A stretch of 64,000 bases of DNA, taken from the NCBI RefSeq assembly GCF_021347895.1, contig NC_067116.1, positions 42,541,628 to 42,605,627 on the forward strand. Direction: 5' to 3'. The notes under the pieces were generated by a model. The model ran no database searches, was not told the DNA's origin, and worked only from the letters and a program-made list of their open reading frames with translations. The translations under genes were made by a program, and so were the position numbers. The DNA is from Acanthochromis polyacanthus (Eukaryota; Chordata; Actinopteri; Pomacentridae). Shown here one piece after another: positions 48,778 to 60,900 of this stretch (the stretch's first letter is position 1; every line of letters starts with the position of its first letter).

Positions 48778-49880
48778 ATGGAGTCAACTTGCAAATACAG
48801 TCTCACTAAAAGCACACAACTCAACGCCCACATGCGACCTTCAGGCTGTCAAAATACAACAGTGTTCGATGTTAGATGAACTTTTAGTGACTTTTACCAT
48901 TTTAAGTGGAATTATGCCAAACAACATGAAGGTAAAAGTGTTTAAAATGATGCCAAATTAGTAGTTTTACATTAAACACCTGCAACCTTGACAGCATTTT
49001 AACCAAAAATTAAACTTAACATGATGAATTTATGCCTTTTATGTCAATTTTAAGTTGCACAGATTGTCCCAGTGCAACAATTTGCAACGTTATATTCACT
49101 ATTAGTGAGTTTTGATGTTTTAACGTGGAGTAATCTCAAACAGCATGAAAGTAAAATGTTAAATTCGCAGCAGCAAACGAAACACCTGCAAATTTTTACA
49201 GCTTCTGAATGGAAATGTTACACTTCACATGATGAATCTGTGGCTTTTACATCAGTTTTACCTTGCAGATTACTGTAACACAATTCCTGTATGGAGTCAA
49301 TTCGCAAATAGAGTCTCACTAAAAGTATGCAACCGGACACCCACGTGTGTCCTTCAGGTTGTTCAAGTGCAACAGAGTTCAACTTTTGAGTCATTTCTGA
49401 TAAGTTTTGCCGTTTTACGTGGAATTATCTGAAACCACATGGAAGTAAAATGTTAAATCAACACCTGTACATTAAACATCTGCAACTTCTACAGCTTCTG
49501 AATGGAGTTTTACACGTTACATGATGAATTTGGGCTTTTCACATCAATTTTATCCACCTCTAGGTATATCTGACACATAATGCTCACTGTGAATTGTTAA
49601 GGGCAGTTTGATCTGCAGACTTACAGTCAAGATTCTTTCTTTCTGTTGGTCCACAGATCTGAGCTGCCATGTTGAAACGAGTTCCTCGTTTCTTTAAAAA
49701 CTTATTTTCTTCTTAGTGGTGAAAAGTTTGTCAAATTGAGCAAGAATTTGGTTCATTTGATCAGTTTTTGCCATATTTTGGAAGTGATATCGTCTCAAAT
49801 CACATAGAAATAACACGTCAAATCAGCAGCTGCACATTAAACACCTGCGGCTTTTACAGCTTCTGAATTCTGAACTATGG
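48778..49880. repeat. degenerate tandem array downstream of a CA/TA microsatellite
   Basis: 'atggagtcaa-t-gcaaata-agtctcacta' occurs at 48778 and 49292 (514 bp apart). 'aaaca-ctgcaa-ttttacag' followed by 'catgatgaat' recurs near 48972, 49180, 49476 and partly 49840. The units are 70-85% alike by eye. Intergenic. Confidence 0.65.
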
Positions 49881-50983
49881 AGAGGTTTCTCTGGAATGTT
49901 GACATTTGACTGAAACACAACCTGAATGTTTTTCTTGTGAAACAGAATTCCGTCTCAGAATTTTCCGTCAGGTTCCTCGTCGCCTCATTTAGCACATTTT
50001 AAAGAGCTGCGACACCAGATTCTTGACGCAGAGGAAACATTTAGGCGTGAAAACTATCCCTCCTGAGCGCTTCCTACATGCTTGGATCTCAGCTCTTCTT
50101 ACCCGAACGCCAAACTGTGTGTTAGCAAAAAAAAAATAGAAATAAACTACGTCCAGACCGTGCTGCTGTAACCGATCCCGTCAGCTCTGGGAACATGTAT
50201 GGATTCATGTTCTCCTCCAGTTGAAGGATGTTCTCATGAGGTTCCACTGAAAACTTTACATGGGGTGGGGTGAGGGGGGGGGTTCTGGTTACGCTTTGAG
50301 GCTAATGCAAACCAACATTACACATGGCATCCAATCTGACCCCAACAAATGTCTGGTGCTTAGTGCCAGACAAAGGATCATGGGATAATTGGTGGGTCTC
50401 CATTGGTTCTCGGACGGTTATGGGAATTATCAAATCACATCGTTCTGCTGACATAGCAAGTGTTAACCCCTTCACAGACCTGACCCACTTCACAAAGGGC
50501 CACAGCTTTCCCTTTCTTTACACCAGCCGCCGCACAATATCCAGTCTGTGTCATGGTCCATAATGAGCACATTGTGTCCGAGGCGTTGACATAGATGTGA
50601 GCTGAGCAGATGGACAGGCTGCCATCCATCTCTGTCTGAGCATCTGACAGCTCAGAGTGAGACATTCAGTAAGACTGAGTGTTTTTACATCATGATAATC
50701 AAGATTTAACAGTATACAGTGGCCCTTTTTTTTTTTGCATTTATCACAATTAAAGAAAGCGGCTCTTAGAAAAGAACGTCATCGTAATGCAGTGTTTAGT
50801 CATGTGTAGCTGTGTTTGGAGGTAATTTGACAGGTTTTATTGCAGTAAACTTCACGGGTGCAGTTTCTACTTGCAGTCTGACAGCTGATTCCCTGCATCT
50901 GTCCGTTCACTTGTAATGCAATGCCTCCCTCTACAGAAAGCTCTGGATAATTAAGCCTAAAGACGGTAGATTGCCCTGTAAGG

Positions 50984-51291
50984 CAGGGATGTCAAACTCA
51001 TTCCACAAAGGGCCGGTGTGGCTGCAGGTTTTTGTTCCAACTGAGCAGCATCACACCAGACCTGACTCATTTAATCAACCGATCTCAGTCTCCAGACAGG
51101 TGATTGGTCAGACTGTGTGCTGTAGATATGTTGGAACTAAATGCTGTGGCCTGGAGCACACAGTCTGACCAATCACCTGTCTGGAGACTGAGATCGGTTA
51201 ATTAAATGAGTCAGGTCTGGTGTGATGCTGCTTAGTTGGAACAAAAACCTGCAGCCACACCGGCCCTTTGTGGAATGAGTTGACATCCCTG
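50984..51291. mobile_element. second palindromic hAT-type MITE
   Basis: 308 bp palindrome starting CAGGGATGTC and ending GACATCCCTG, with an exact 8-bp duplication CTGTAAGG at 50976-50983 and 51292-51299. The arms contain 'tgattggtcagactgtgtgc' and its complement around a short centre. Ends resemble those of the element at 22441, so related families. Intergenic. Confidence 0.92.
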
Positions 51292-52405
51292 CTGTAAGGT
51301 CACAGCTTCTGTTGCTTCTTTTGCTTAAATTTTTAACATTCATGTCTTTTTTTAATGCTAGTCAAAGGATTTATGCTTTGATAACTGATAAATATCTCGT
51401 GCAAATAACACCTCTGACATTCTCCGCATGAAAATAACTCACATCTCCAAATATTTCACTCAACCTAGAACACTTAGACCTCTTTTATTTTTTCAGTTTT
51501 ATTCCATCACAGAGCGCAAGGTCATGACATTAAAACATCCCCAAAACAAATCTAGACGAGGTCTCTTCACCAGCAGATCTGCTGTCTGAAGCGATAGGAA
51601 CACCATCTGCCCACTAAGATGATGATAAACTGTGTTTGACTGTGAAGAAGAAACAAAACACTGATACTGAAGCACATCCAATAACCTTGACACGTTTGGG
51701 AATGCAGCAGAGTCACGTAGAAATGTTTGATTTAATGTTACAGTTTGAAAAGAAGAAGACGAGGAGGACATTCCTCGCTGTTCCCACTAGATATAGACAC
51801 TTTGCATCATAAATTTGTGCTTTTTTGTGTCAATTTTCCACAGTTATTTCTCAGAAAAGAACACTTAATGTACTGTTATGCAGTACATTCATCTGGAGCT
51901 CTACCAAACACATGAGGCTCAACATTTACTGTCAGTGGTTGTTTGACTTTGTGCTGGAGAAGATTTCTTCACTGTACACTAATTATGCTCTACAAGACAT
52001 TTTCTTTTCGTTTCTGATAAAATGCTGCAATACCGATCCCTGCTGAAGTCACCATGTGAAGGCAGATCTGACTTTGATTTGTGAATGGAAAGAAGAAAGA
52101 AACGCTTCACTCTCACCTCTCTGATTGTTGAGCAATTATTAAGGAGCACTTTGAAAGAAAAAAAGAAAAATTTGTTTGTGGCACATTTTAGGATGATAAT
52201 CAACACAGCAGCTGATTGCTAAATGCAAATAGATAAATGCTGTCAGAGGAAGTAATGAAATAAGCAACATAGGTGATACCTAAATGCTGCTTTAGAAGTG
52301 ATGCAGTGTAAATTTATAGATGTGAACTTGTTTGGTTTGCATGGTTTATAGACTCTGCAAAAAGAAAAAACTTAAATAACAGACTGAGCCTCCTCCTCTT
52401 TGACG

Positions 52406-52958
52406 CACACTACCATTCAAAAGTTTGGAGGCAATTAGAAATGTCCTTGTTTTTGAAAGAAAAGCAGTTTTTTCAGCTGTCAGTAACATTAGATTAATCA
52501 GAAATACAGTCCAGACATTGTTAATGTGGTAAATGACTATTCTAGCTGGAAACGGCTGATTTTTTTTATATTATTTTTTTGATAGGAGAGATAGACAGAC
52601 AGGAAATGGGTAGAAGAGTTGGGGGAAGACATGCAGCAAAGGGCCGCGAGCGGGAATCAAACCCAGGCCACTGCGTCAGAGACCAGCCCCTGTTCATGGT
52701 TCACCTGCTTAACCCACTGAGCTACACAGGCGCTGAAACGGCTGATTTTTAATGGAATATCTCCATAGAGGTACAGAGGAACATTTCCAGCAACCATCAC
52801 GCCTGTGTTCTAATGCTACATTGTGTTAGCTGATGGTGCTGAAAGGCTCATTGATGATCAGAAAACCCTCGTACAGTTATGCTAGCACATGGATAGAAGT
52901 AAGAGTTTTCATGTAAAACGTGAAATTTTCCGGGTGACCCCAAACTTTTGAACGGTAA
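52406..52958. mobile_element. Tc1-like non-autonomous element, interrupted by a SINE
   Basis: The ends 'ctaccattcaaaagtttgg' (left) and its inverted form 'ccaaacttttgaacggtaa' (right) are Tc1-type. The body contains 'actattctagctggaaacgg' and 'tggaatatctccatag'. A SINE occupies 52565-52734. A truncated sister copy lies at 53866-54101. Confidence 0.75.
52565..52734 (-). mobile_element. tRNA-derived SINE inserted in a Tc1-like element
   Basis: Read on the minus strand it starts 'gcgcctgtgtagctcagtgg' (tRNA-like A box) and has 'ggtttgattcccgc' (B box), 'ccctttgctgcatgtc' and an A/T-rich tail. A perfect 16-bp target duplication (gaaacggctgattttt) lies at 52549-52564 and 52735-52750, proof of LINE-driven insertion into the older element. 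Confidence 0.88.
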
Positions 52959-53735
52959 TTTACTTATAACGTGCACATAAGATGATATCATTAAAAAAAA
53001 GCTGATTGGTGAATACAATGCAAAATGATCTGGTATATTTGCAATAGATCATTGTTACATTCAGCCTTTGTGCAATGCCTGGATCTTGAATGTGAAGCAG
53101 CTGAACGGAGCTCAGTCGTTTGTCACTTTATTGTCTTCACCTGTGCTTCTCCTGCTGTGACGAGTCAAAAGGTCTTCGGCGAAAAGAAGATCCATTAAAC
53201 TTCATCACGCTGAAAACAGACCACGAAGGAAGGTCAGAAACACTGCTTTGTTACTGTAGATCAGTGAGATACTAGATACTGCAGATCTTAAAAACTGTGA
53301 TATTTCTGACTTATTTTTAAGAGACAGTTATTGTAAATGTGATGTTTACCAAACTGCATCTAACTTATGTGTCTTCCTCTGCTTAAATGCAACGGAATGA
53401 CTGAACTAAAACACAACTATGGGGCAGTGTTGTAAATATTAGTCATGTTAATGGCTCAGTTGTGAGACAAACTGAGATTCATAGAGGAACTTTACTGATT
53501 ATTTCCAGAGTTTTCAAGTCAGCCCATCTGTTCTGTGAACACAAATATGAACACACTGCTGTCTTAGCCACCTTAAAACAGTCCATGCAGTTCGAAGTCA
53601 TGACAGTGAAGCTGGGTTGTTGTGGATGTTTGTCAGAGAAAATGACATCCTGCTGCTGCTGCCATTATCTGGATCTTCCTTCTGGAAGACAATGATGTCC
53701 ATGAGCTCATCCAGGCCTCGTCCAGAGAGACATCA

Positions 53736-53858
<123 letters not shown>

Positions 53859-53865
53859 TTATATA

Positions 53866-54101
53866 TACCACCGTTCAAAAGTTTGGAGTCATTTATCCTA
53901 ATTTTCGAAAGAAAAGCTTTTTTCCCAAATAAGATAGCATTAAATTAATCAAAAATCCAGTGTAGACATTGTTAATGTGCTAAATGACTATTCTAGCTGG
54001 AAACGGCTGATTTTTAATGGAATATCTCCATAGGGGTACAGAGGAACATTTCCAGCAACTATCACTCCTGTGTTCTAATGCTACATTGTGTTAGCTAATG
54101 C
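53866..54101. mobile_element. truncated copy of the Tc1-like element
   Basis: Begins 'accaccgttcaaaagtttgg' and follows the copy at 52406-52958 through 'ctgtgttctaatgctacatt', then diverges at 'ctaatgctgttg'. It lacks the right terminus and the SINE, giving the pre-insertion sequence for comparison. Confidence 0.72.
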
Positions 54102-54563
54102 TGTTGACCTGCAGGACGACACAAGGGTTAAAGGAGAAATAAGAAGAAAATCAGACACAATTTAGTGAAATAATCTGTTATCTGAGTCCACATTATGACT
54201 TAGGAAGGATTTATTATAATGTTTTAAATATTTAGTCTCTGAATTTGCCTTGGTACGTTACATGTTTGACTCGTTTACCCGTAACTTTGACTTTATTTAA
54301 TTAAGGTAGAATTTTGACTTTTCTAATAATTTTCCACCTTTTTTCTGCTTCGTAACTCAAAATCGACATTTAAAACATTTTGTTTTCTTTTAATCTTTAA
54401 TCTTTTTTTTCCAATTTTTTTTGTTCAGTATAAACATCGATTTATTTAATAACTTTGATATTTTATCTCATTATTCCAACTTTTCATTTGATAGTTTTGA
54501 CTTTAATGAAATGACTGAATTTAAAAGAAAATCTCTGCATGTATTTTAATCTTGACTAACTTC

Positions 54564-54588
54564 TGAATGAATGAATGAATGAATGAAT
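54564..54588. repeat. (TGAA)n microsatellite
   Basis: Six consecutive TGAA units in an A/T-rich intergenic stretch (54100-55300) that otherwise shows no gene or named repeat. Confidence 0.9.
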
Positions 54589-55299
54589 TTATTTTGGTCA
54601 GAGACTTCAACACAACATTATATTCTCAATTTCATCATCATAACCAAAATGGGATGGGCATGAAGCAAGTGCTTTTTTTCCAGCCCACCCTGAACATTAT
54701 CCAAGACAGCTTAACATTTGTCATAAAGTACAAGTCAAAATAATGATTACATTTCCTCACTTAAAAATCAATAACACATCAATAATGTTCATCTTTTATT
54801 ATTATTATTATTTTAGTGACAGAAACTGGTTTCCATAAAGAGCTAAATAAACTCCAGAGACAGACTGAAGCTGCAGAATAAATGAGGTTTTGTGTTTTAA
54901 TGTTTTCTCAGAGCAGATTGCAGTGAAACTCTCCATCATTCAGGTGAAACTGTTTTTTTCCCCTCATTTTTCCTCATTTTTCAAACATATTTACAAGAAT
55001 TTTCTTTCCAAATTTTGGAGATTTTTTTAAATAAAACTTTTCAGGGAAACTTTTAAGGAATTACTGGAATTTTCTTCCTGAAGGTTTGGCAGATTTTCAG
55101 AAATTTGGGGAATTTTTTTGCTGATTTTTTTTTGGATTTTTTTCAGACAAGGAAACAATATTTTTTGGTGCCCATAAATGAGGACAATGATTGTATTTGG
55201 ACCTGGGTACTTCAAGCAGCCGCTGATCAGATGACCTCAGAGCTCTTTTTTGGTCCCGTAAAGTTAACAACTCAGATATATATGGAAGAGCAAGACCGT

Positions 55300-57100
55300 C
55301 AAGCGCTATAAAAACAGATAATAAAACTTCAAAAACAATTCTGGAGACCAGTGGGGAGAGTAAAGGACAGGGGTGATGTGCTCACGTCTGGACGGGTTTG
55401 TTAAAAGATGCATTTTGCACGAGTTGCAGGCAGCTGAAGGAAGACAGGAAGATGCCAGTATAAAGTATATTGCACTAGTCCAGTCTTGAACTGATAAATG
55501 CATGAATAGCTTTCTCAAGGTCGGTACGGTTACAAGAAGGCTTGATTTTGGCAAAAAGTTGTAGCTAAAAAATAACTTGCTCTGGCTACTGTGTCAATTT
55601 GTTAAATTTCAAGCCTCTGTCAAACTTCACTCCAAGATTATTGACCATCAGTCTGAAAGTCATTGTACCAAAACCTGATATACCAAAATCAGTACCCCCA
55701 AACACAATGCATTCAGTTTTGTCCTCATTTAAAATTAAAAGGTAAGATGACAGCCACTCCTTAAAGCTCGTGTCCGGAGTTTCCATTTGTTTTCAATTTA
55801 TGTATCATTGTTTAACAAAGCTTAAATGTGTTAGTCTAGTTCGATAATATAATGTTAGTATGACACGATATGAAAATTTATTCCTGAGCTCCGCCTTCCT
55901 CTCATAGACCCCCATGTTATTCCAAAAAGCGCCGGTTGCTGCCGACCAATCAAGTTCGAGCTTCAGCTTTGTCATGCTGTCAATCAACGGTTACGTGCAC
56001 AGCAAGCAAGCCCATGCAGAGGTGGGCGAGCTACGCACTACGCAACCGCGCACATTTGTTTTGCTTGTGGAGGAGAGAGCATCAGGGATCAGCAACTTCC
56101 AGAAAAGTTACCAATCCCACGGCTTGTCAGGCCAAGAGACTGCAGGACGTTTTTTGGCTCGGGGTGCTCGCGTCGCTCCCCGACCACGGCCTCCATAGCC
56201 CGCCTGACGGCTTCGTTTAGATGCCCGACCTCTGGAGGAAGATGTTGGGGCGTCTGGGACATACTCTTCGTCAGAGGAGTCGTGCAATTCTGAACTCTAG
56301 ATAGAAATAAATAAACAATGTAACACATATACACACGTAAATGCACTAAGTTTGATAAACAACGTCATCGAGAGGGATACACGAGTGTAATCACATATTG
56401 AAACTTTACTTGTTCGTCCTAGCAGATTCATGTTATTTTGGTATTAGGACAAGTTAGACTCAATACAGCATTCTAACGTAATTCCTTAATTATTTACTAA
56501 ATGTACTAAATGTAGAGGAGTGGAAAACAGCAAAACAGGCGAGATGCTGCAGCACTCGGGGCACTTCTCTCAGGTACTGCGTGCATGCACAAATAAAGGG
56601 GCGAAATCAGAGGGAGGGAGGGTGGGACCAACAGTGTTTTGGGAGACGCTGCGATTCAAACTCCGGACACGAGCTTTAATGTACAGTTAGTAACATTTCT
56701 TCGTGAATCCCTTTCTGTTGGTAAGTAAATCTGAATGTCATCCACATAACAGTGGAAAGACAGATTATGTTTTGCTATGACTGACCCAAGTGCAGCATAT
56801 GAAGGGAGAACAGAGTAGGGCCTAGAATTGAACCTTGTGACAGGATCTTGTAGATGAGTAAAAGCCAATGTTGGAGTCGCCTGGTGTAAAGGGAGGGCCA
56901 ACCTAGCAGTTTGTAAAGGTCACAATGGAGGGTGGAGAAAGGTGCACTGGTAGCAAGATGGACGGCTGAGTGATGAAGGACATCAAGTCTGTTAAAGGGC
57001 ACACTTAGAGCCCATTTGAGTGTAAATACTGATGGACACCAGAGTTCTAAAAGTTGTACTTTCACCACCGTGCTTAATACAGTCACTGCCTGTACCGACA
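55300..57100 (-). pseudogene. decayed LINE reverse transcriptase (L2/CR1-like)
   Basis: On the minus strand, in order: ILSQGSILGPTLFS (RT), LGSVIAKHNLSFHCYVDDIQ (catalytic YVDD), then after the inserted element at 55765-56675, EWLSSYLLILNEDKTECIVF and NNLGVKFDRGLKF. The pieces are in different frames and interrupted. Non-LTR retrotransposon remnant; 'NEDKTEC' is usual in L2-type fish LINEs. Confidence 0.78.
55765..56675. mobile_element. 911-bp TTAA-flanked element inside a LINE
   Basis: Inverted ends AGCTCGTGTCCGGAGTTT (from 55765) and AAACTCCGGACACGAGCT (to 56675), each bordered by TTAA (55761-55764 and 56676-56679). It splits a LINE reverse transcriptase: RT motif on the right side and the NEDKTEC segment on the left. 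The interior is GC-richer than its surroundings, with no convincing ORF. TTAA suggests piggyBac or Kolobok ancestry. Confidence 0.75.
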
Positions 57101-57285
57101 CAAGTACATCATGTACTAGCACAATGCGAACTTGAATTTTTATCTCACACACTCGAAATAAAAAGTTGCAATTTGGAGCCCTGCAGTATAATGTCCCAGT
57201 GAAATTGATCTTTCACCTTTTGGATTTAAAATGTCATCATGCAAAGCACTGTGAAACTTTTGAATTGGCAGCTCTTGCAAACATA

Positions 57286-57291
57286 TTTATT
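57286..57291 (-). promoter_or_regulatory. possible polyadenylation signal of the SLC22 gene
   Basis: AATAAA on the minus strand, about 625 nt beyond the stop codon. The intervening sequence has no recognisable repeat. Position and motif fit a 3' UTR end; nothing else confirms it. Confidence 0.3.
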
Positions 57292-57915
57292 AACATAAGC
57301 AATATGTTGAATGTGCGACAGTGTCTATTGACGGTAAATCAAATAAGCAAACAATTCAATCTAATAATTTTAGTGACATAACACAAGCTGTCAAATGACA
57401 GGATAACTGCAAATATTACAAGAATCATTCATGTTGTCATACAAGCACTGATATCATTATTTCAGCATCCCTGGTAAAGGGTTACAAGTCAGTCCTGCAG
57501 ACATGGGACGGATACATGTTCTAATGTAATCGTAACCCACAAACATTTTTACAATAAAACAATTAAAAACAAACAAACATCTCTTCACATTTTAGATGCC
57601 TTAATTAAAAAGCCAGTACAAAAAAAAAACCCAAAACACAATCCATGTTTATCCTAAAGGCAGAGCTGTGCAGAGCAGTGACACTTGGTTTGTGGAGCAT
57701 GATTAGAAATTTCAAGGCAATGTTTGAATCAGTTTGATTTTTCTTGCATAAGTGAAAATTTGATGGTTCTCTGGGATTCAGTTGAGTCCTCAAAATGAAG
57801 AAAATAAGAATTTGCTCTGTAAGAATCATAAACATCTACTCTTAATGACAACAGAGTAGTAGCAGTAACTTGATTATGGATCAAAGAGGACAACAAGACC
57901 AGCAGACAAACATTA

Positions 57916-57985
57916 CTACAGCGGGGTTGAAACGCTGTCTGGAGGTTCTTTTGACTGATTATTGCTCCTCAGGATAGTCCGATTT
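57916..57985 (-). CDS. SLC22 exon 10: C-terminal tail and stop
   Basis: 70 nt, phase 2 in. It encodes the hydrophilic tail NRTILRSNNQSKEPPDSVST then PL and TAG (57918-57916), with another TAA right after. The acceptor is a pyrimidine tract ending ccctacag/A. There is little conservation in this tail across the family, so support comes from splice signal, frame and position. Confidence 0.72.
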
Positions 57986-60900
57986 CTGTAGGGAAACCAA
58001 ATGCAAAGAGGTTTATTAGTTTCACAGAACGGGAAGAGCAAAAGAGTGTTATTCATGTCTTTAACAAGCACAGATAGTGGGGCAGATTAGTGAAACGATC
58101 TTTCACTTGATGGTACAAGCACCAAATTTTGCACAAATGTACATCTGAACCTACTCTTCCAAAAAAGCACGTTGGCCAACGTGAAAAACAAGATGGCCGC
58201 CATTTTTCAAGATGGCCACCTTTCGGAGTCTTTCCCCCCCAATATTGGGCCTAAATATGGATAAAGTAATGCTATATTGATGTTCTATACACCGATTTAT
58301 ATGTTTTTGGACACAATAAATCCGATTCTGGACTCAAAAATTTAGAATTATCAAATTCTAGGATGACAGAATGCAAACTTCATGAAAAAGTACTGTCCTA
58401 AAAGTTATCGATCTTACGTTACATATATGTATATGCCATGCAGGTCTGAGATGTAACAGAAATTGACCAGCTTATGTCTATTGAGTATTTCTGACTGACA
58501 GATTTACTCATTGCATTTGCAGCTGCAAAGTTGTGTGCATTTCAGGGAGTTCCGATAGCATTTGCAATGTCCTCGACATTCTTGCGTGCAGCGACATTTT
58601 GTCAGCTGCTGACAAGACTGCGCAATCGGTGAGAGGGTGGACCAGAGAACTTCCCAGACATCACCATTTCTTTGCCAGCCCCAATTGGCAGGGCTTTCTG
58701 GTTGCATTTTGCACACTGTTGCCTGGCCCCATATGCAGGCAGCTTGGAAGGCAGATCGTTTGACATGCTGAACCAGAGATGCTCTTGTTGGTGGAATGGA
58801 ATCGTAGGACCTTTGCTTGCGAGCAAACAAATGCAGTCTTGCCTCATCAACCTTGTCTGTGTTGCTATGCTTGTCATACATGGTGGCAACAAACTTCTCA
58901 AGGATGTTGAGGTCAGCATCTTCCACTAGAGGTGGGTACTGACTGAGCTTTTTGAAGACTGGGCTCACTTCGGGGCAAATCTCCCATGTTTGCCATGCAG
59001 TTGTCTTGCCTCTGCCTCTGAACGATGACACCACATCACAGCCAGTGAAGGCGTGAAAGAATAGCATGCCACTTGATTTCTCGAGCCCAGCTCTTCCACC
59101 AAATCTTGAATTGGGAACCATCTGATAGACTTGCTGTGGCCGAATTCTACCCAAACGTATCCCAAGCCTGCATCCTGAAGAGTCGCAAAGGCACTGACTG
59201 CAAGGACAAGGATATCTGTGCCCTGGTTGTGCTTTGACATCACTCTATTTATCAAATCTATGAACAACATCAATACAGTATATGAGAACAAAAATTGAAC
59301 TTTGACTGTCCGGCATAACTATTTCACAAGATTTCAGTTGAAAACGCAAACTTCGCAGTCATGTACTGGCGGCCATTTTGAAAATTGGAGGCCATGTTGA
59401 AATTCTGTGCACACCATTCGATTTATTATGAGAGAATACATTAATAGCATTGCAAAAATCAATTTGAAACTCTATACATTGAACTGTTGCTGCCAGATAG
59501 GCCTTTTTCGAGGTTTTCCATGGCGGCCATCTTGAAAAGTGCCCGCCATCTTGGATTTTCAGGTGGCCAACGTGCTTTTTTGAAAGAGCATATCCCAGAC
59601 ACCATCTGTAGAAAATTTGGTGCTTGTACCATCGAGTGAAAGATTCCTATGAAAAAATTACTTAATCTGCCCCACTAAGATAATACAGGTCACACATGTT
59701 CATGGCTTTGATGAAGGTGTTCGGAGTTGAACCAGGTTTGCTTGCTTGCTGCTTGCATACCTGTTGCCCTCGGCATCACTGGCTGTTTCTGGAAGCTCTT
59801 TGTTTCTGGTCTCAGGAAGCAGGAGGCCAAGAGCTCCGCTGATGATGGTGAAACTGCTGACAACTGAGATTGGTATGGCCCAGTGGTACACGGACAACAT
59901 GTTCAGCGGTGGAGCCAGTATAGGACCTACTTTCGATACCATGGATCCTAAAGCTGTCGCTGATCGTCTGAAAAAGGGAGATCATACAGCACATTGTCTA
60001 TCTTATTAATCATTTGCTTTATTTTTACATAATCTTTCACACTTCTCTAGAAAATTCTCATCAACAGACACCAGAATAGAAACTATGAACACCTACCTAA
60101 CCGATGTCGGAAACAACTCCTGCATATAGACAGCACAAACAACAGCCATAAATATCATGCAGACACGTGATGCGACAGCTAAACATGTAGAAGCAGTGGG
60201 ATAACCTGAAGGGAAACAAAAGAAAAGAAATTTAAACTTGGGGAAAAAAATGAAATAGTAATTTTACTAACCAAACCAAAAGGCTTACTTTCAGGAACAG
60301 CCAGGATCAGCATGGAACAGAGTCCTCCAATCAGAAGGACTGCTGTGAATGTTATTTTTCTCCCAAAAATCTCCAACACCAACATGGAGAGTAAAAGAGC
60401 AGGTACTTCAAAAACACCAAAAAGGAGCTGTGTCACAAATACGCTCAAGCCCAGTCTTGCCATGTTAAAATATACGGAGTAGTAGGAAAGGAACAGTGAA
60501 AACCTTCAAAAAAAAGAGACGACCAGATTAGTCATTAGGAAGTCTTGAATTTACATCAAAACTGGAAAACTATTGCTTCATGATTCCAAATTTATGATGA
60601 ATCTGCAGCATCTGACGATTAGCAATATGATTAAGTGTAATGAAGATATTACAAGTACTTGTACAAACCATAAGGTGACTACAAATGATACATTATAGCA
60701 TGATACAATGTTTCCCATTCGTTCAGACTTACCATGCCAGTGACACAACAAAGAAATATCTGGCCAGTAGTCGTGATCCAAAAATCAATTTAATGCCGCC
60801 TTCATTCACAGGGTCGTTCACGTTAATCTGTGGCAGAAATTCTGGTTAATGTGGCCTCCTCTTTACAATTCTGAGTAAATGTAAATGCAAAGAAACATTT

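Noticed and set aside
58533..58929. Plus-strand ORFs over the transposon
   Set aside because: Shadows of the minus-strand CXC-protein frame, which has clear motifs.
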